From the NCBI GenBank assembly GCA_964427915.1, contig CAYRWA010000054.1:1-37418 (forward strand): a DNA stretch of 37,418 nt, given 5' to 3'. Shown here one piece after another: positions 23,433 through 32,206 of this stretch (within the stretch, counting starts at the first letter, position 1; each line of letters starts with the position of its first letter). Origin of the DNA: JAGLCW01 sp964427915 (lineage in GTDB: Bacteria > Caldisericota > Caldisericia > UBA6126). The position numbers and the translations under genes are program-made. Under the pieces are notes generated by a model that was given only the letters and a program-made list of their open reading frames with translations, was not told where the DNA came from and did not search any database.

Positions 23433-24538
23433 TTCATCCGTATTGTCACCAAAACATACAGATAATGATCTGAATCAGGTTCTTTGATAACTAAAGGATG
23501 AATAGAGCCTTGTAGGTTGTACTCAACAAGACTTGTTTCGACCCCTTCAACGCCTTCTATCATATAACGAGCATCGAAAAGAACTTCGCATGCTTCTCCG
23601 CTTCGGTCCAGGTACTCTACGGGTACCTCTTCCTCTCCGGATCCTACTTCTGGATCATTTGCTATTAACATAACGGAATTGTCCTTCAACTTCATACTAA
23701 TCCTGCCCGTATTCTTACGGACAACTAAGTAAAGTCGTTGAAGGGCATGAAGGAGTTTTTCACGATTTACAATGAAGCGATACGCTGATTCTTTAGGAAT
23801 CACTTTGGTGTAATCGGGGAAACTAGAATCCACGAGTCGAGATACCAGTGTTTGTTTTTCAAACGAAAACATGATTTCACGTTCTGCTACAACCATAGTC
23901 ATTTTGTCTGTAGTAGCTTTCATAGCAATCCTTGACAAAATTTTGAAAACTTTAGGAAGTGCTAATACTCGAATTGTATCATAATCTTTTTCTTCTATTG
24001 TTTTGGCCACAACTAATCGCTGTGCATCAGAGGCAATCATACGCAGTTCATTACCATCGGATTGCAACGGAATGCAATGCAAATTCAAATTTCCTTCCAT
24101 TCTCTGAGAGACAGCGGGAGATACTTTGTTGTACAGAGAGATTAAGCGGCTGATAGAAACTTCATAGGAAGTCCCTGAAACCTCCGGCAAACTGGGAAAT
24201 TCTTCTGGATTTATACAGTGAATTGAGAAGTGATTTGTTAGGCCGTATATCGTAAGGTGCAAATCTTGAAACTCTAGCTTGATAAACTCTTCTTCCATGT
24301 TTTTAACAATATCAGCTAGTAATTTAGCAGGGATTGCAACGGTCAGATCCCCATCTGCTTCGCATTCAAGATGGCTTGTAAAACCAATTTCTAAATCGGA
24401 GGCTGTTATAGTGATCGTTTGATTTTTAACAGAAAAATGAAAACAGTTTAATACTGGAACCAGCGAGCTAGAAGGGATTACAGTAATCATCTCTTGTAAA
24501 ATGGTGCTTAGGTCATTTTTTTTACATTGTACTATCAT
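23429..24538 (-). CDS. dnaN: DNA polymerase III sliding clamp (beta subunit)
   Basis: A 369-residue protein of standard clamp length. The start region MIVQCKKNDLSTILQEM and later stretches (LTVAIPAKLLADIVKNM, EFPSLPEVSG, RMIASDAQRLVVAKT, SSFPDYTKVIP, and a C-terminal LVTIRMK) are typical of DnaN, with three repeated clamp folds of about 120 residues. It forms the ring that tethers polymerase to DNA. AGAGGT precedes the ATG. Only 12 bp separate it from the upstream propeller/stalk gene, so it lies at the end of a respiratory operon and not next to dnaA or oriC. Confidence 0.97.
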   Translation of the reverse strand: MIVQCKKNDLSTILQEMITVIPSSSLVPVLNCFHFSVKNQTITITASDLEIGFTSHLECEADGDLTVAIPAKLLADIVKNMEEEFIKLEFQDLHLTIYGLTNHFSIHCINPEEFPSLPEVSGTSYEVSISRLISLYNKVSPAVSQRMEGNLNLHCIPLQSDGNELRMIASDAQRLVVAKTIEEKDYDTIRVLALPKVFKILSRIAMKATTDKMTMVVAEREIMFSFEKQTLVSRLVDSSFPDYTKVIPKESAYRFIVNREKLLHALQRLYLVVRKNTGRISMKLKDNSVMLIANDPEVGSGEEEVPVEYLDRSGEACEVLFDARYMIEGVEGVETSLVEYNLQGSIHPLVIKEPDSDHYLYVLVTIRMK

Positions 24539-24550
24539 TGTTTACCTCTT

Positions 24551-27262
24551 TTACGTAAAGTAGAAATATAGCAAGATTGTTTGTGTTGCACCATCCCATT
24601 CGATAGTAGCTCCTAAAGGTTCTGTAACAAAACGGAGCGGTACCAGCGTGCGATTGTTCAATATGAATGGGGCAGCATTAATCTCTGCTGTTTTACCATT
24701 TACTAAAATTTCTCTTTTACCTATCCATAATACTACTTCGTTTTGTTTATACAAAACTTGAATGCGTTTTTCTTGTGGATCCCATTGAACAGTTCCACCT
24801 ACAATTTCACTGATAAAGCGAAGTGGAACAAATGTTCGTTGCGATTGTAAAAGGGGAGGGGCTTCTAAATCCCAGGGCCAAAGAAGATCATTTACATACA
24901 CTTGTTGATTTTGTATTTGCAGGCGTATTGTATAAGATTCTGCAATGCAGTTTACTTCGATTTCTTCTTCTTGTATGGTTTTGTCTGTGGCAATTGCTTT
25001 AAACATCAGCTTACTGATTCCCGCTGGAACTCCAACGGATGTTACAAACTCTCCACTAGGGGCCAGAGGGATAGGTTGATCTTGCACAAACAAGGTTGCT
25101 TTTGGATCTGCGCGGCCTTGTATTTCAAAAACTGGATGAAAAACTGTACTAGTAGTATCTTTGTATATCTGCAGTGCCGAGGGACGAGGAACAATTGATA
25201 ACTCGTTAGAAAAATCACTATAAATACCGTCTTGGGTGACTGCTTTCAATGTATAGTAATACTCTATATCGTTTTTAACGGTGTCATCGACATAGACAAC
25301 CTCTTGCCCATGCAAGGTATCTATAAGAATCATTTCATCACCTGAAACAGTAGATCGAAATACTTCCATAGACCAAATACCTGGATACTTCTTCCAGTAT
25401 AAAGTTGCCCTTGTATCAGATCCTGTTATTCTCTGAAGAGAGGGAGGCTGCAGAATCGAAGGATCTCCTTTGGAAGTTTTCATGGATACAGGAATCTGTA
25501 TTTTTGTATGGTCTTTTTCTATACCAGAAAATAGCACGAGTAATTCTGCTTTGTACTCTCCTGGTGGAACCAATGTACCATCTGCCTTTACAGTAAGAAT
25601 GACAGAGTCTTGAGGAAGAATGCTCCCCGAAGTGGGTTGGTAATCTAACCACACAGGCGTAAGGCTCTGAGAGGGTATACCGGTTACCATATTTGAATTC
25701 GTACTTTCGTTGCCATACGTATCAAATGCTCGTACGATATAACGATAGGTAACACCATTTTCTAGAGGTTCATCCACATAGTAGTTAACAATTCCAGTTG
25801 TATCGATAAAGGAAAACTCTCTTTCAAATTCTTTTTTGCGATAAATATGAAACCCTGCTAAATCAGGTTTGGGCTGCTCTATATCCCAACTTAAAATAAA
25901 TTTTTGCGGACCTGGATACCCTTTTAATCTTGCTGGGGAAAAGGGTGGGATAACATTTTCGCCAACTCTACAAAATGCAAACATATTGCCACTGTTATCT
26001 TCCACATACAAAAAACCCTGTGCCATGACGAGGGGAGAGTTAATAGGAAAAGACATTTGATGAATCCAAATATCCGCTCCATTGTTTCGATCAAAACAAT
26101 AGATGTTTCCATCGTTTCCGCCAAAATATACAGTATTCCAGGCTACAATAGGGGGTATCAAAATGGTAGTTCCTATATTTTTTTCCCATTTTATATGGCC
26201 TGTGGGTTGATGCAAGGCAACAACTCTCCCCGCCCCTGTAGAAAAAAAGACATATTGTTCGTCTACGGCCATAGAAGATGTAATATAATCGTCTAGGGAG
26301 TGCTTCCACTGCTCTTTCCCATCAAGGGAAAAACAAACTACTGTACTTTGAGAATTGTCTTCGTCGGTGGTGCAATAGTAGATATTTTGGTCATCCATTA
26401 CAGGGGATCCTGGTATTGGGTGATTGGTTGTCATAGAATATACTTCAATGCCTGTTTGACAGCGCCCAACCCATAGGTTTGTTTGATTTAAAACAGCCGT
26501 GAGAATGCCTTCGTTCGTGGCGATAAAATCACATTTTCCTTGTCGATACCATACTTCGCGCCCTGTAATAAGGTCCAAACAAATCAAATTCGATTGCGTG
26601 CCAATGAATAGTAATCCCTCCCAAGCAGCTATGCCATATAGACTAGGGACAAAGTAAGGCTTTGTCCATATAACCTGTTTAGCAATTCGGTCAAACAAAA
26701 CGAGGTTTTTGTTGGTTGCCACAAGTAGGTACCTTGTATAAAGATGGACCGAATAAATAGCTTCTCCTATGTGATAGGAATCTTCTTTGACACCCGTTCT
26801 ACTGTGTATATGGTGAATTCTTCCATCTTCTGATGGCAAATAGAGGTTGTTCCCTGATAAAACGGGAGGCATCACTGCTTTGTTGTAAGTGGATCGCCAT
26901 TTTTGCTCAAAGGGAGGTGAGGTAGATTCAATCTTATTGTAACCGGTTCTTGCATAATCATATTGTGGTGTTACCCACGGGGAACCAACTTCTTCGGAAG
27001 GGACCTCATCGGTTTTTAAACAATGTTCATTTGAGTTTGGAGTTGATGATGACTGCTTTACTACAGCAAATTGAATGGGTTGGGCAGTGTGGTTAGATAG
27101 TACAACAGCTTTTGTATCTCGATCTGTAGAGGTCATCGAAAAAGAAACAGAGGCTGGTTCTATTGTTACATCCGCAATCCCCTGTACAGAGTGAATAAGA
27201 AAAATAGACCCTATGACAGAAAAACTCAATAGTACAATCAAACAATTCCGAAGTGTTTTCAT
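24551..27262 (-). CDS. secreted PQQ-like beta-propeller / fibronectin III / copper-amine-oxidase stalk protein
   Basis: A 903-residue exported protein. It has a signal peptide at residues 1-30. A PQQ-like beta-propeller of WD-type blades spans about 95-430 (repeated patterns such as GNNLYLPSEDGRIHHI, VYFGGNDGNIYCFD). FN3-like domains lie near 440-535 (YRYIVRAFDTYGNES) and 610-690, then an Ig-like domain. Two copies of the copper-amine-oxidase N-terminal stalk motif end the protein (TFVPLRFISEIVGGTVQWD and TLVPLRFVTEPLGATIEWD). No PQQ-dehydrogenase catalytic residues or heme motif (CxxCH) are seen, so it is probably a structural or binding protein outside the cell. It starts within the previous gene (ATGA overlap) and ends 12 bp before dnaN. 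Confidence 0.85.
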   Translation of the reverse strand: MKTLRNCLIVLLSFSVIGSIFLIHSVQGIADVTIEPASVSFSMTSTDRDTKAVVLSNHTAQPIQFAVVKQSSSTPNSNEHCLKTDEVPSEEVGSPWVTPQYDYARTGYNKIESTSPPFEQKWRSTYNKAVMPPVLSGNNLYLPSEDGRIHHIHSRTGVKEDSYHIGEAIYSVHLYTRYLLVATNKNLVLFDRIAKQVIWTKPYFVPSLYGIAAWEGLLFIGTQSNLICLDLITGREVWYRQGKCDFIATNEGILTAVLNQTNLWVGRCQTGIEVYSMTTNHPIPGSPVMDDQNIYYCTTDEDNSQSTVVCFSLDGKEQWKHSLDDYITSSMAVDEQYVFFSTGAGRVVALHQPTGHIKWEKNIGTTILIPPIVAWNTVYFGGNDGNIYCFDRNNGADIWIHQMSFPINSPLVMAQGFLYVEDNSGNMFAFCRVGENVIPPFSPARLKGYPGPQKFILSWDIEQPKPDLAGFHIYRKKEFEREFSFIDTTGIVNYYVDEPLENGVTYRYIVRAFDTYGNESTNSNMVTGIPSQSLTPVWLDYQPTSGSILPQDSVILTVKADGTLVPPGEYKAELLVLFSGIEKDHTKIQIPVSMKTSKGDPSILQPPSLQRITGSDTRATLYWKKYPGIWSMEVFRSTVSGDEMILIDTLHGQEVVYVDDTVKNDIEYYYTLKAVTQDGIYSDFSNELSIVPRPSALQIYKDTTSTVFHPVFEIQGRADPKATLFVQDQPIPLAPSGEFVTSVGVPAGISKLMFKAIATDKTIQEEEIEVNCIAESYTIRLQIQNQQVYVNDLLWPWDLEAPPLLQSQRTFVPLRFISEIVGGTVQWDPQEKRIQVLYKQNEVVLWIGKREILVNGKTAEINAAPFILNNRTLVPLRFVTEPLGATIEWDGATQTILLYFYFT

Positions 27263-27471
27263 TTCGATGATTTTTTTTCAGCCTCCAACCATTTAATTTT
27301 CGTTTCAATCGTTAAGACCACCCCAAACAAAATCAGGATAATCCCCGCACAAATAACTAACAATCTTTGTTCTCCCGCTAGATGATACGAAGAACATACC
27401 CCTAATAATATCACAATTATTGCTAACAATACATATGACAAAGCTGTTAGTAGTTGTTCACTTTTTTTCAT
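27259..27471 (-). CDS. small two-helix membrane protein of the Rieske-cytochrome b operon
   Basis: A 70-residue protein with two transmembrane helices (about 10-28 and 35-54) and a short charged C-terminal tail (KWLEAEKKSSK). I do not recognise a family. The ATG at 27471 has AGGAG 7 bp upstream. It follows the previous small gene by 4 bp and overlaps the next one by 4 bp, which strongly supports expression in this operon. It could be an accessory or assembly subunit of the membrane complex. Confidence 0.7.
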   Translation of the reverse strand: MKKSEQLLTALSYVLLAIIVILLGVCSSYHLAGEQRLLVICAGIILILFGVVLTIETKIKWLEAEKKSSK

Positions 27472-27475
27472 ATCG

Positions 27476-27769
27476 TTACTCCTCTAAATGCCATTTTTCG
27501 ATCCAAGAATCGAACCATGATATGTGTCTCTTGATGTTTCCATCTCTCGTATCATGAAGATAGATAATGAATCCGAGAAAGATGACAGAACCAATGAAGA
27601 AAATGAGTGCAATCAAAAACTGCAAAAAGTGAGCTGTTTGAAACCCAAAACGAAACAGCAACTGTGCTTTCGAAAAGATCACGTTGCCTGCTACTACTGC
27701 CGGTATCAATGCCACCCAAAACAACCAGTGGCTATTTTTTATGAACCAACGTGCCTTTTCTTCTTTCAT
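27476..27769 (-). CDS. small two-helix membrane protein overlapping cytochrome b
   Basis: A 97-residue protein with two predicted transmembrane helices (about 13-30 and 45-70) and a cytoplasmic-type C-terminal tail (LHDTRDGNIKRHISWFDSWIEKWHLEE). Its start lies inside the cytochrome b gene (38-bp overlap in another frame), which implies translational coupling. No family is recognised. A small single-purpose subunit of a cytochrome b complex is a reasonable inference; nothing in the sequence shows a cofactor. Confidence 0.72.
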   Translation of the reverse strand: MKEEKARWFIKNSHWLFWVALIPAVVAGNVIFSKAQLLFRFGFQTAHFLQFLIALIFFIGSVIFLGFIIYLHDTRDGNIKRHISWFDSWIEKWHLEE

Positions 27770-28883
27770 TACTCTCTACTTTCTTTTGCCACCATCCAAA
27801 AACTAGAATAAACACAATATAAGCTCCAAAAATCCAAGGGATGTCTCCGCGCAAAATTTCAGACTCGGAATATATGGCTGATCTCCAGGATAGAATAACA
27901 AACAATGCATACCCAAGAACTAAAAGGGAATTCCAAAGAGGTCGTTTGGAAGGTCTTTTGAAATGATTTCTTTCTATATATGGCATAAGAAGGACAAACA
28001 CTAAAAAGATGATATTGAAGAGGATTCCCCATAAAAAGTCCAAGATTTTTAAGAAATAGTACACAAAAAGAAAATACCAATCAGGCAATATATGTTCAGG
28101 AGGTGATGATGGATCAGCAGGGGCCAAAGAATGAGCTGGTTCAACAATCTGCCATACAATCACAATCGCAAAAAGGAGAATCACCCCCAATGCGGGTAGA
28201 TTGACTCGTTTCTTTCGGAAAAAGTAGAAGTAGGACTCGGCCAATACAACAATACCAACGGGCAACACATAATGAAGGGCATAGAAGCGGGTAAGGGTAT
28301 TAGTACAGATTACAACCGATCCTCGGGCAATAAATTGAATAAAGGAGCCTAGGTGCAAGTTTCCTAAAAGAGGTAACTCGTCGACAAAAGAAGGCATCGT
28401 GGTTCCAATTGTTGTAGCCCAGTACGCTCTCTGATCCATTGGTAATATATATCCGCTAAAGCCAAAAACAGTGGTAATGACAACAAAAAGCACTGCCCAA
28501 AACCATGTAAACTCATGAGGCTGTTTGTGTTCTGCGGCAAAGAAAAGTCGGAACAAACGAAGCATTGCTAAAATAATGATAGCATCTGCTAAATATCTAT
28601 GAAAGCCCCGTAGCCATGGGCCAATGGTGACGCCCCATAGCTGCAGCTGCATAATGGATTCAACACTCCGATATGCCATTTCAAAAGAGGGAATATAATA
28701 AATGGCCAATATGGATCCTAAAAGTATTTGAATCAATAATCCCGAGTACAGCATTCCCCCAATCCAATAGGCTGGATTCTTTGGGTGTTTAGGTTGTAAT
28801 GTTTCATCAAAAAGATCAATATTTCGAAATCTATTTTTGATCCAGTACGTAATTTTTTGCCATGTGTTCTCTCGTGCAGGCAT
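27732..28883 (-). CDS. cytochrome b/b6-type subunit with PDWY quinol motif and lost heme bH ligands
   Basis: A 383-residue cytochrome b with the N-terminal four-helix heme domain and the C-terminal quinol-site domain joined in one chain. The Qo motif is PDWY at 267-270 (PDWYFLFVYYFLK), the variant known from menaquinol bc complexes. His95 (GFHRYLAD) and His204 (FYALHYVLP) occupy the first ligand position of helices B and D, which bind heme bL. The second positions, normally His 14 residues later, are Arg109 (codon CGT) and Tyr218 (codon TAC), and no His lies nearby, so heme bH should be absent. The gene has AGGAGG 5 bp upstream of ATG and follows the FlxA-like gene by 9 bp. Confidence 0.93.
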   Translation of the reverse strand: MPARENTWQKITYWIKNRFRNIDLFDETLQPKHPKNPAYWIGGMLYSGLLIQILLGSILAIYYIPSFEMAYRSVESIMQLQLWGVTIGPWLRGFHRYLADAIIILAMLRLFRLFFAAEHKQPHEFTWFWAVLFVVITTVFGFSGYILPMDQRAYWATTIGTTMPSFVDELPLLGNLHLGSFIQFIARGSVVICTNTLTRFYALHYVLPVGIVVLAESYFYFFRKKRVNLPALGVILLFAIVIVWQIVEPAHSLAPADPSSPPEHILPDWYFLFVYYFLKILDFLWGILFNIIFLVFVLLMPYIERNHFKRPSKRPLWNSLLVLGYALFVILSWRSAIYSESEILRGDIPWIFGAYIVFILVFGWWQKKVESNERRKGTLVHKK

Positions 28884-28892
28884 ATATTCCTC

Positions 28893-29780
28893 CTAGTATT
28901 CTTTTTCCAGAGTTTTTAACTCGTTCCAGGAAAAAATGGGTCCATCTTGGCAAACATACTTGCTTCCACAATTGCAATGCCCACATTTACCAATTCCACA
29001 TTTCATGTGATTTTCAAGTGAGACATATACAGAATCATCCGGAAACTGTATTTTTGATAAATTGTCAAGAATGGATTGGAACATTACCGGGGGGCCAACA
29101 ATTAATATGACGGTATTGTTTTTTTCAGAAGATAGGTGGTGGAACAAAACTTCGCTACAATCACAATACGTCTTGTCAACAAGATTGCAAACAAACCCTA
29201 CATTACCATCCCAACCCTTTTCGGGTTTATCAATAGTAATTTTGCAGGTTGTTTTTTTCATCAATCGCCATTGTTTCATTTCTTCGCGATAAATGATTTC
29301 CTGTGAATTCCTTGCTCCAAACAAAATCTCAAGCTCGCCGTACTGATCTTGATGCCGAAAATAATCTTCAATGACACTTCTTAATGGAACAAGCCCAATG
29401 CCTCCAGCAACAAGAACTAAGTTTTTCCCCTGAAACCGTTCCATGGGAAAACCGTTTCCATAAGGTCCTCTTAAGCCGAGATAATCACCTTTTTGCAACG
29501 TGTGAATTTTGGTAGTAACAACCCCCGTTTTTGCAATGCAAAAAAGGAGAGTATTGTTTGTTGGATCGAAATCAGATACGGAAATTGGAACTTCTCCTAC
29601 GCCAGGAAGAGATATTTGATAAAACTGTCCTGGAACAAATGTTTTGGGAACATTTCCTTTGGGTAGATCTACACGAAAGTGTTTAACAGTAGAAGTCTGT
29701 TGCCCAACTTCGCAAATTTGTGCAAAGAATGGAACATAGGGATTATTTGTAAATGAAGGGGTTTTTTTATTCTTCTCCAT
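28893..29780 (-). CDS. FlxA-like FAD/NAD(P)H-binding oxidoreductase with [2Fe-2S] cluster
   Basis: A 295-residue flavoprotein of the ferredoxin-NADP reductase superfamily, like FlxA, sulfhydrogenase gamma (HydG) and AsrB. The FAD region is GEVPISVS (62-69), the NAD(P) site is LVAGGIGLVPLRS (123-135), and a C-terminal [2Fe-2S] motif holds Cys261, Cys266, Cys269 and Cys277 (KCGIGKCGHCNCGSKYVC), as in PyrK-type proteins. It should exchange electrons between NAD(P)H and the iron-sulfur subunits encoded just upstream. The start at 29780 has GGAGG 9 bp upstream and overlaps the preceding gene by 14 bp; a longer frame from 29825 is less likely. Confidence 0.93.
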   Translation of the reverse strand: MEKNKKTPSFTNNPYVPFFAQICEVGQQTSTVKHFRVDLPKGNVPKTFVPGQFYQISLPGVGEVPISVSDFDPTNNTLLFCIAKTGVVTTKIHTLQKGDYLGLRGPYGNGFPMERFQGKNLVLVAGGIGLVPLRSVIEDYFRHQDQYGELEILFGARNSQEIIYREEMKQWRLMKKTTCKITIDKPEKGWDGNVGFVCNLVDKTYCDCSEVLFHHLSSEKNNTVILIVGPPVMFQSILDNLSKIQFPDDSVYVSLENHMKCGIGKCGHCNCGSKYVCQDGPIFSWNELKTLEKEY

Positions 29781-30810
29781 GAGAAACAACCTCCTTAATG
29801 TCTTTAATAATGGATACCATGTCAATATTTACAGGACAAGATCGAGTGCATCGTCCACATCCTGTACAGGAAAAAAGCCCAAGCTGTTCAACTGAATAGT
29901 GATACTTATGCATCACTCTCTGTCGTAACCGGTCTTCTCTGGTTCCTCTGGGGTTATGTCCTGAAGCATGCAAGGTGAAGGCATAATTCTGACATGTATC
30001 CCACGTTCTGTAGCGACAACCATCTTGACAGGTTTCTAGTTGATCAGCTGTATCAAAACAAGTACAGGTTGGGCAGTTAAATGTGCAAGCACCACACGCT
30101 ATGCACGTGTCACTATACTTCTTCCAAATAGAAGAAGAGTAGGCAGAGTCAATGCGTCCTTTGATTGATAAAAGATCCACTTTCTCGCGAATCATGGCCT
30201 CTGTTTGGCGTCGAATAGTAGGAATAATGTCATCATCAGCATCGGGTGATTCTTCAAGCAAGGAGTCAACGGTCTCGACCAAGTCTTTTCCTTTGGCAGT
30301 AAGAACCTCAAGAATGTAAAACTGGTCGGTTTTGGCCATCATAATATCAGCACCTTTCGAATCGACAGGCGAATTACCAAGAGATGTACAAAAACAGGTA
30401 TTTAAGGGGGTCTGACATGCCCATCCAATGAGAGTCGTATGTTTCCACCTTTCCAATACATAGACGTCTTCATGAGTTGTGGAGTAAAACTCTTTTGCAT
30501 AGGATAGGGCACGCAAATCACAAGGTCGTATTCCAATGATGATTTGTGGCTTTTGGTGCAACGTTTCTTTTATCGTTGCTTTTCCTTCTTTTTGTATATG
30601 GTATTGATACATCGTTTCCATTTGGGGAAAAAGATATTCTTTGGGAGATCGAAGAGGATTGCTCCCTTCTAATGCTATTTGTGAAATCTTCTCTACAGGC
30701 ATGAACTCTCGTTCATCTGTAGTGGTTTTAACAGGAGCAATCAAGGTAGCTTGCTTTTGGATTTCCTGTAGAAAGGCATGTAAATTGTTGATTTTAAGTC
30801 TCTTTCTCAT
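29767..30810 (-). CDS. FlxB/HydB/AsrA-like 4Fe-4S electron-transfer subunit
   Basis: A 347-residue protein of the sulfhydrogenase beta / anaerobic sulfite reductase A type. Conserved points are GIRPCDLRAL near 93-102, the first cluster motif CIACGACTFNCP (Cys236, 239, 242, 246), the segment FTLHASGHNPRGTREDRLRQR typical of this family, and a second cluster motif CTGCGRCTRSCP (Cys315, 318, 321, 325). It carries electrons between the FAD subunit and the rest of the complex. AGGAGG lies 5 bp before the ATG. Flx modules contain two related iron-sulfur subunits; the upstream gene is the other. Confidence 0.92.
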   Translation of the reverse strand: MRKRLKINNLHAFLQEIQKQATLIAPVKTTTDEREFMPVEKISQIALEGSNPLRSPKEYLFPQMETMYQYHIQKEGKATIKETLHQKPQIIIGIRPCDLRALSYAKEFYSTTHEDVYVLERWKHTTLIGWACQTPLNTCFCTSLGNSPVDSKGADIMMAKTDQFYILEVLTAKGKDLVETVDSLLEESPDADDDIIPTIRRQTEAMIREKVDLLSIKGRIDSAYSSSIWKKYSDTCIACGACTFNCPTCTCFDTADQLETCQDGCRYRTWDTCQNYAFTLHASGHNPRGTREDRLRQRVMHKYHYSVEQLGLFSCTGCGRCTRSCPVNIDMVSIIKDIKEVVSHGEE

Positions 30811-30819
30811 GATTCCTCC

Positions 30820-31812
30820 TTATACCAAATCTTCGCCAAGATTGTAGGAAAGAAGCTTTTGTCTTTCATCGTTCGTTTTCCCAGCCTTATAACCAAATTC
30901 TTCTTCCATACATCGGTTAAAATATTCATAGAATATATGCAGAGGGATATCTTTCGGACAAGCTCTTTCGCATTCACCACAACCGGTACAATTTGGCGCT
31001 ACGTGGTGAAATCGAATCATGTGATACAGAATATTATTCTCTGTAGTTACATAATTGTCTAGTAGCTTTACGGTTTCTTTTGGTTTATCGAATACACATT
31101 GATCGGAACAAAAACAAGCTGGACAAATATTTCGACACGCATTGCAACGAATACATCTACTCAGCTCTTGACGGATCATCTGTTGTAGCTGTACCGGGGG
31201 CAACGTATCCTGTGGTAATTTTTTATTTGTGTGGTATAGGTGGTTCACCCGTTTGCGGTATTCTTTTTCTTTTCCCACAAAATAATATCCAAAGTAATAT
31301 GGTAGTTCACAATTGCTTGTGTCTGTACATTTATCCAACCAAACTTCTCTTTTTTCAAACTTGTGTTCTTTGCCTGCAATATCTGTGCAAATAATCTGAT
31401 AATCAGTTTCTTTAAAGTCAACAATGGACTGATCTATTTGTTTTTCGATTTTTTTGCGATGTACCACGCCATCGCAAGCAACTACAATTAAATTAACAAG
31501 ATCTTCTGAAATCTGTTGATCTGCAAATGTTTGCATAACAGATTTTGCATCACAAGGTTTGCAAACAATATGAATGGTCCCTTGAAAAGTGTTGGGTAGT
31601 ATTTCTTGTCGATTCTGTTCGTTAAGATATGTAGCTAAAGATATGTCACAGAAGGAATCGAATACAGTTTCTTGAATCTCTTCCTTTTGGTAGATAAAAG
31701 CAGGTATACGATGTCCAGGTAAAGAAGCTTTTTTCCAAGCAATGAGCAAATCACCCGGTTTCCACATTTCCTGTAGAAGCTGATGAATATTTTGTTCAAT
31801 TTGCTTTTTCAT
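30820..31812 (-). CDS. FlxC/FdhB-like 4Fe-4S electron-transfer subunit
   Basis: A 330-residue iron-sulfur protein. It has a CKPCDAKSV motif at 84-92, then two ferredoxin-type motifs: CIRCNACRNICPACFC (Cys220, 223, 226, 230, plus Cys233 and Cys235) and CTGCGECERACP (Cys275, 278, 281, 285). The stretch around HMIRFHHVAPNCTGCGECERACPKDIPL resembles FdhB-like and HdrC-fused proteins near flx/hdr genes. It probably passes electrons between the MvhD-like subunit and the AsrA-like subunit. The start at 31812 has a GGGGGG box 4 bp upstream and overlaps the preceding gene by 17 bp; a longer frame to 31863 is unlikely. Confidence 0.9.
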   Translation of the reverse strand: MKKQIEQNIHQLLQEMWKPGDLLIAWKKASLPGHRIPAFIYQKEEIQETVFDSFCDISLATYLNEQNRQEILPNTFQGTIHIVCKPCDAKSVMQTFADQQISEDLVNLIVVACDGVVHRKKIEKQIDQSIVDFKETDYQIICTDIAGKEHKFEKREVWLDKCTDTSNCELPYYFGYYFVGKEKEYRKRVNHLYHTNKKLPQDTLPPVQLQQMIRQELSRCIRCNACRNICPACFCSDQCVFDKPKETVKLLDNYVTTENNILYHMIRFHHVAPNCTGCGECERACPKDIPLHIFYEYFNRCMEEEFGYKAGKTNDERQKLLSYNLGEDLV

Positions 31813-32206
31813 GGTTCCCCCCTTTATGATTGAGTTCAGTTTGATGTTCAACAAAACGATCAATTTCTATCATTGTTTTGCGAAAATCTGAGGGTTTGTG
31901 CCAAATAGCTTGAAAACGGTCTTCTTCTATTCCAAAAGCTTTCAATGTATGCTTGGTTAAAAGAAATCGTCTTTCGGAAAAAACAGATCCTTCTCGATAA
32001 TGACAATCTCCTGGTTCACAACCAAGAACTATCACTCCTTTTGCACCTTCATGGATCAACTTGAGGGCTAAACTTGTATTAAATCGCCCTGCGCAGGTAA
32101 TGGGAACCACCTGTATAAAAGGGTACTTTTTTTGAATCTCACGAAGCAGTCTTTTTCTTTGTTCAGCTAAACAGGGAAAAAGGTATATTAATTCTTTGTT
32201 AGCCAT
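31796..32206 (-). CDS. MvhD/FlxD-like [2Fe-2S] subunit
   Basis: A 136-residue protein of the methyl-viologen-hydrogenase delta (MvhD/FrhD/FlxD) family. It has exactly four Cys at the family positions: Cys12, Cys38 (CAGRFNTSLALK), Cys63 and Cys68 (VLGCEPGDCHYREG). In known complexes MvhD docks the electron input module to HdrA and carries a [2Fe-2S] cluster. No HdrA is encoded here; instead the gene overlaps the cytochrome b-ferredoxin fusion upstream by 19 bp, which suggests that the ferredoxin domain of that protein is the new docking partner. Confidence 0.93.
   Translation of the reverse strand: MANKELIYLFPCLAEQRKRLLREIQKKYPFIQVVPITCAGRFNTSLALKLIHEGAKGVIVLGCEPGDCHYREGSVFSERRFLLTKHTLKAFGIEEDRFQAIWHKPSDFRKTMIEIDRFVEHQTELNHKGGNHEKAN

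Noticed and set aside
24551..27262. A PQQ-dependent alcohol dehydrogenase
   Set aside because: The propeller lacks dehydrogenase active-site motifs and a heme domain, and is followed by FN3-like and stalk domains typical of surface proteins.
27732..28883. Arg109 or Tyr218 acting as replacement heme ligands
   Set aside because: Arg is not a normal heme ligand and Tyr ligation is not known for cytochrome b; loss of heme bH is the simpler reading.
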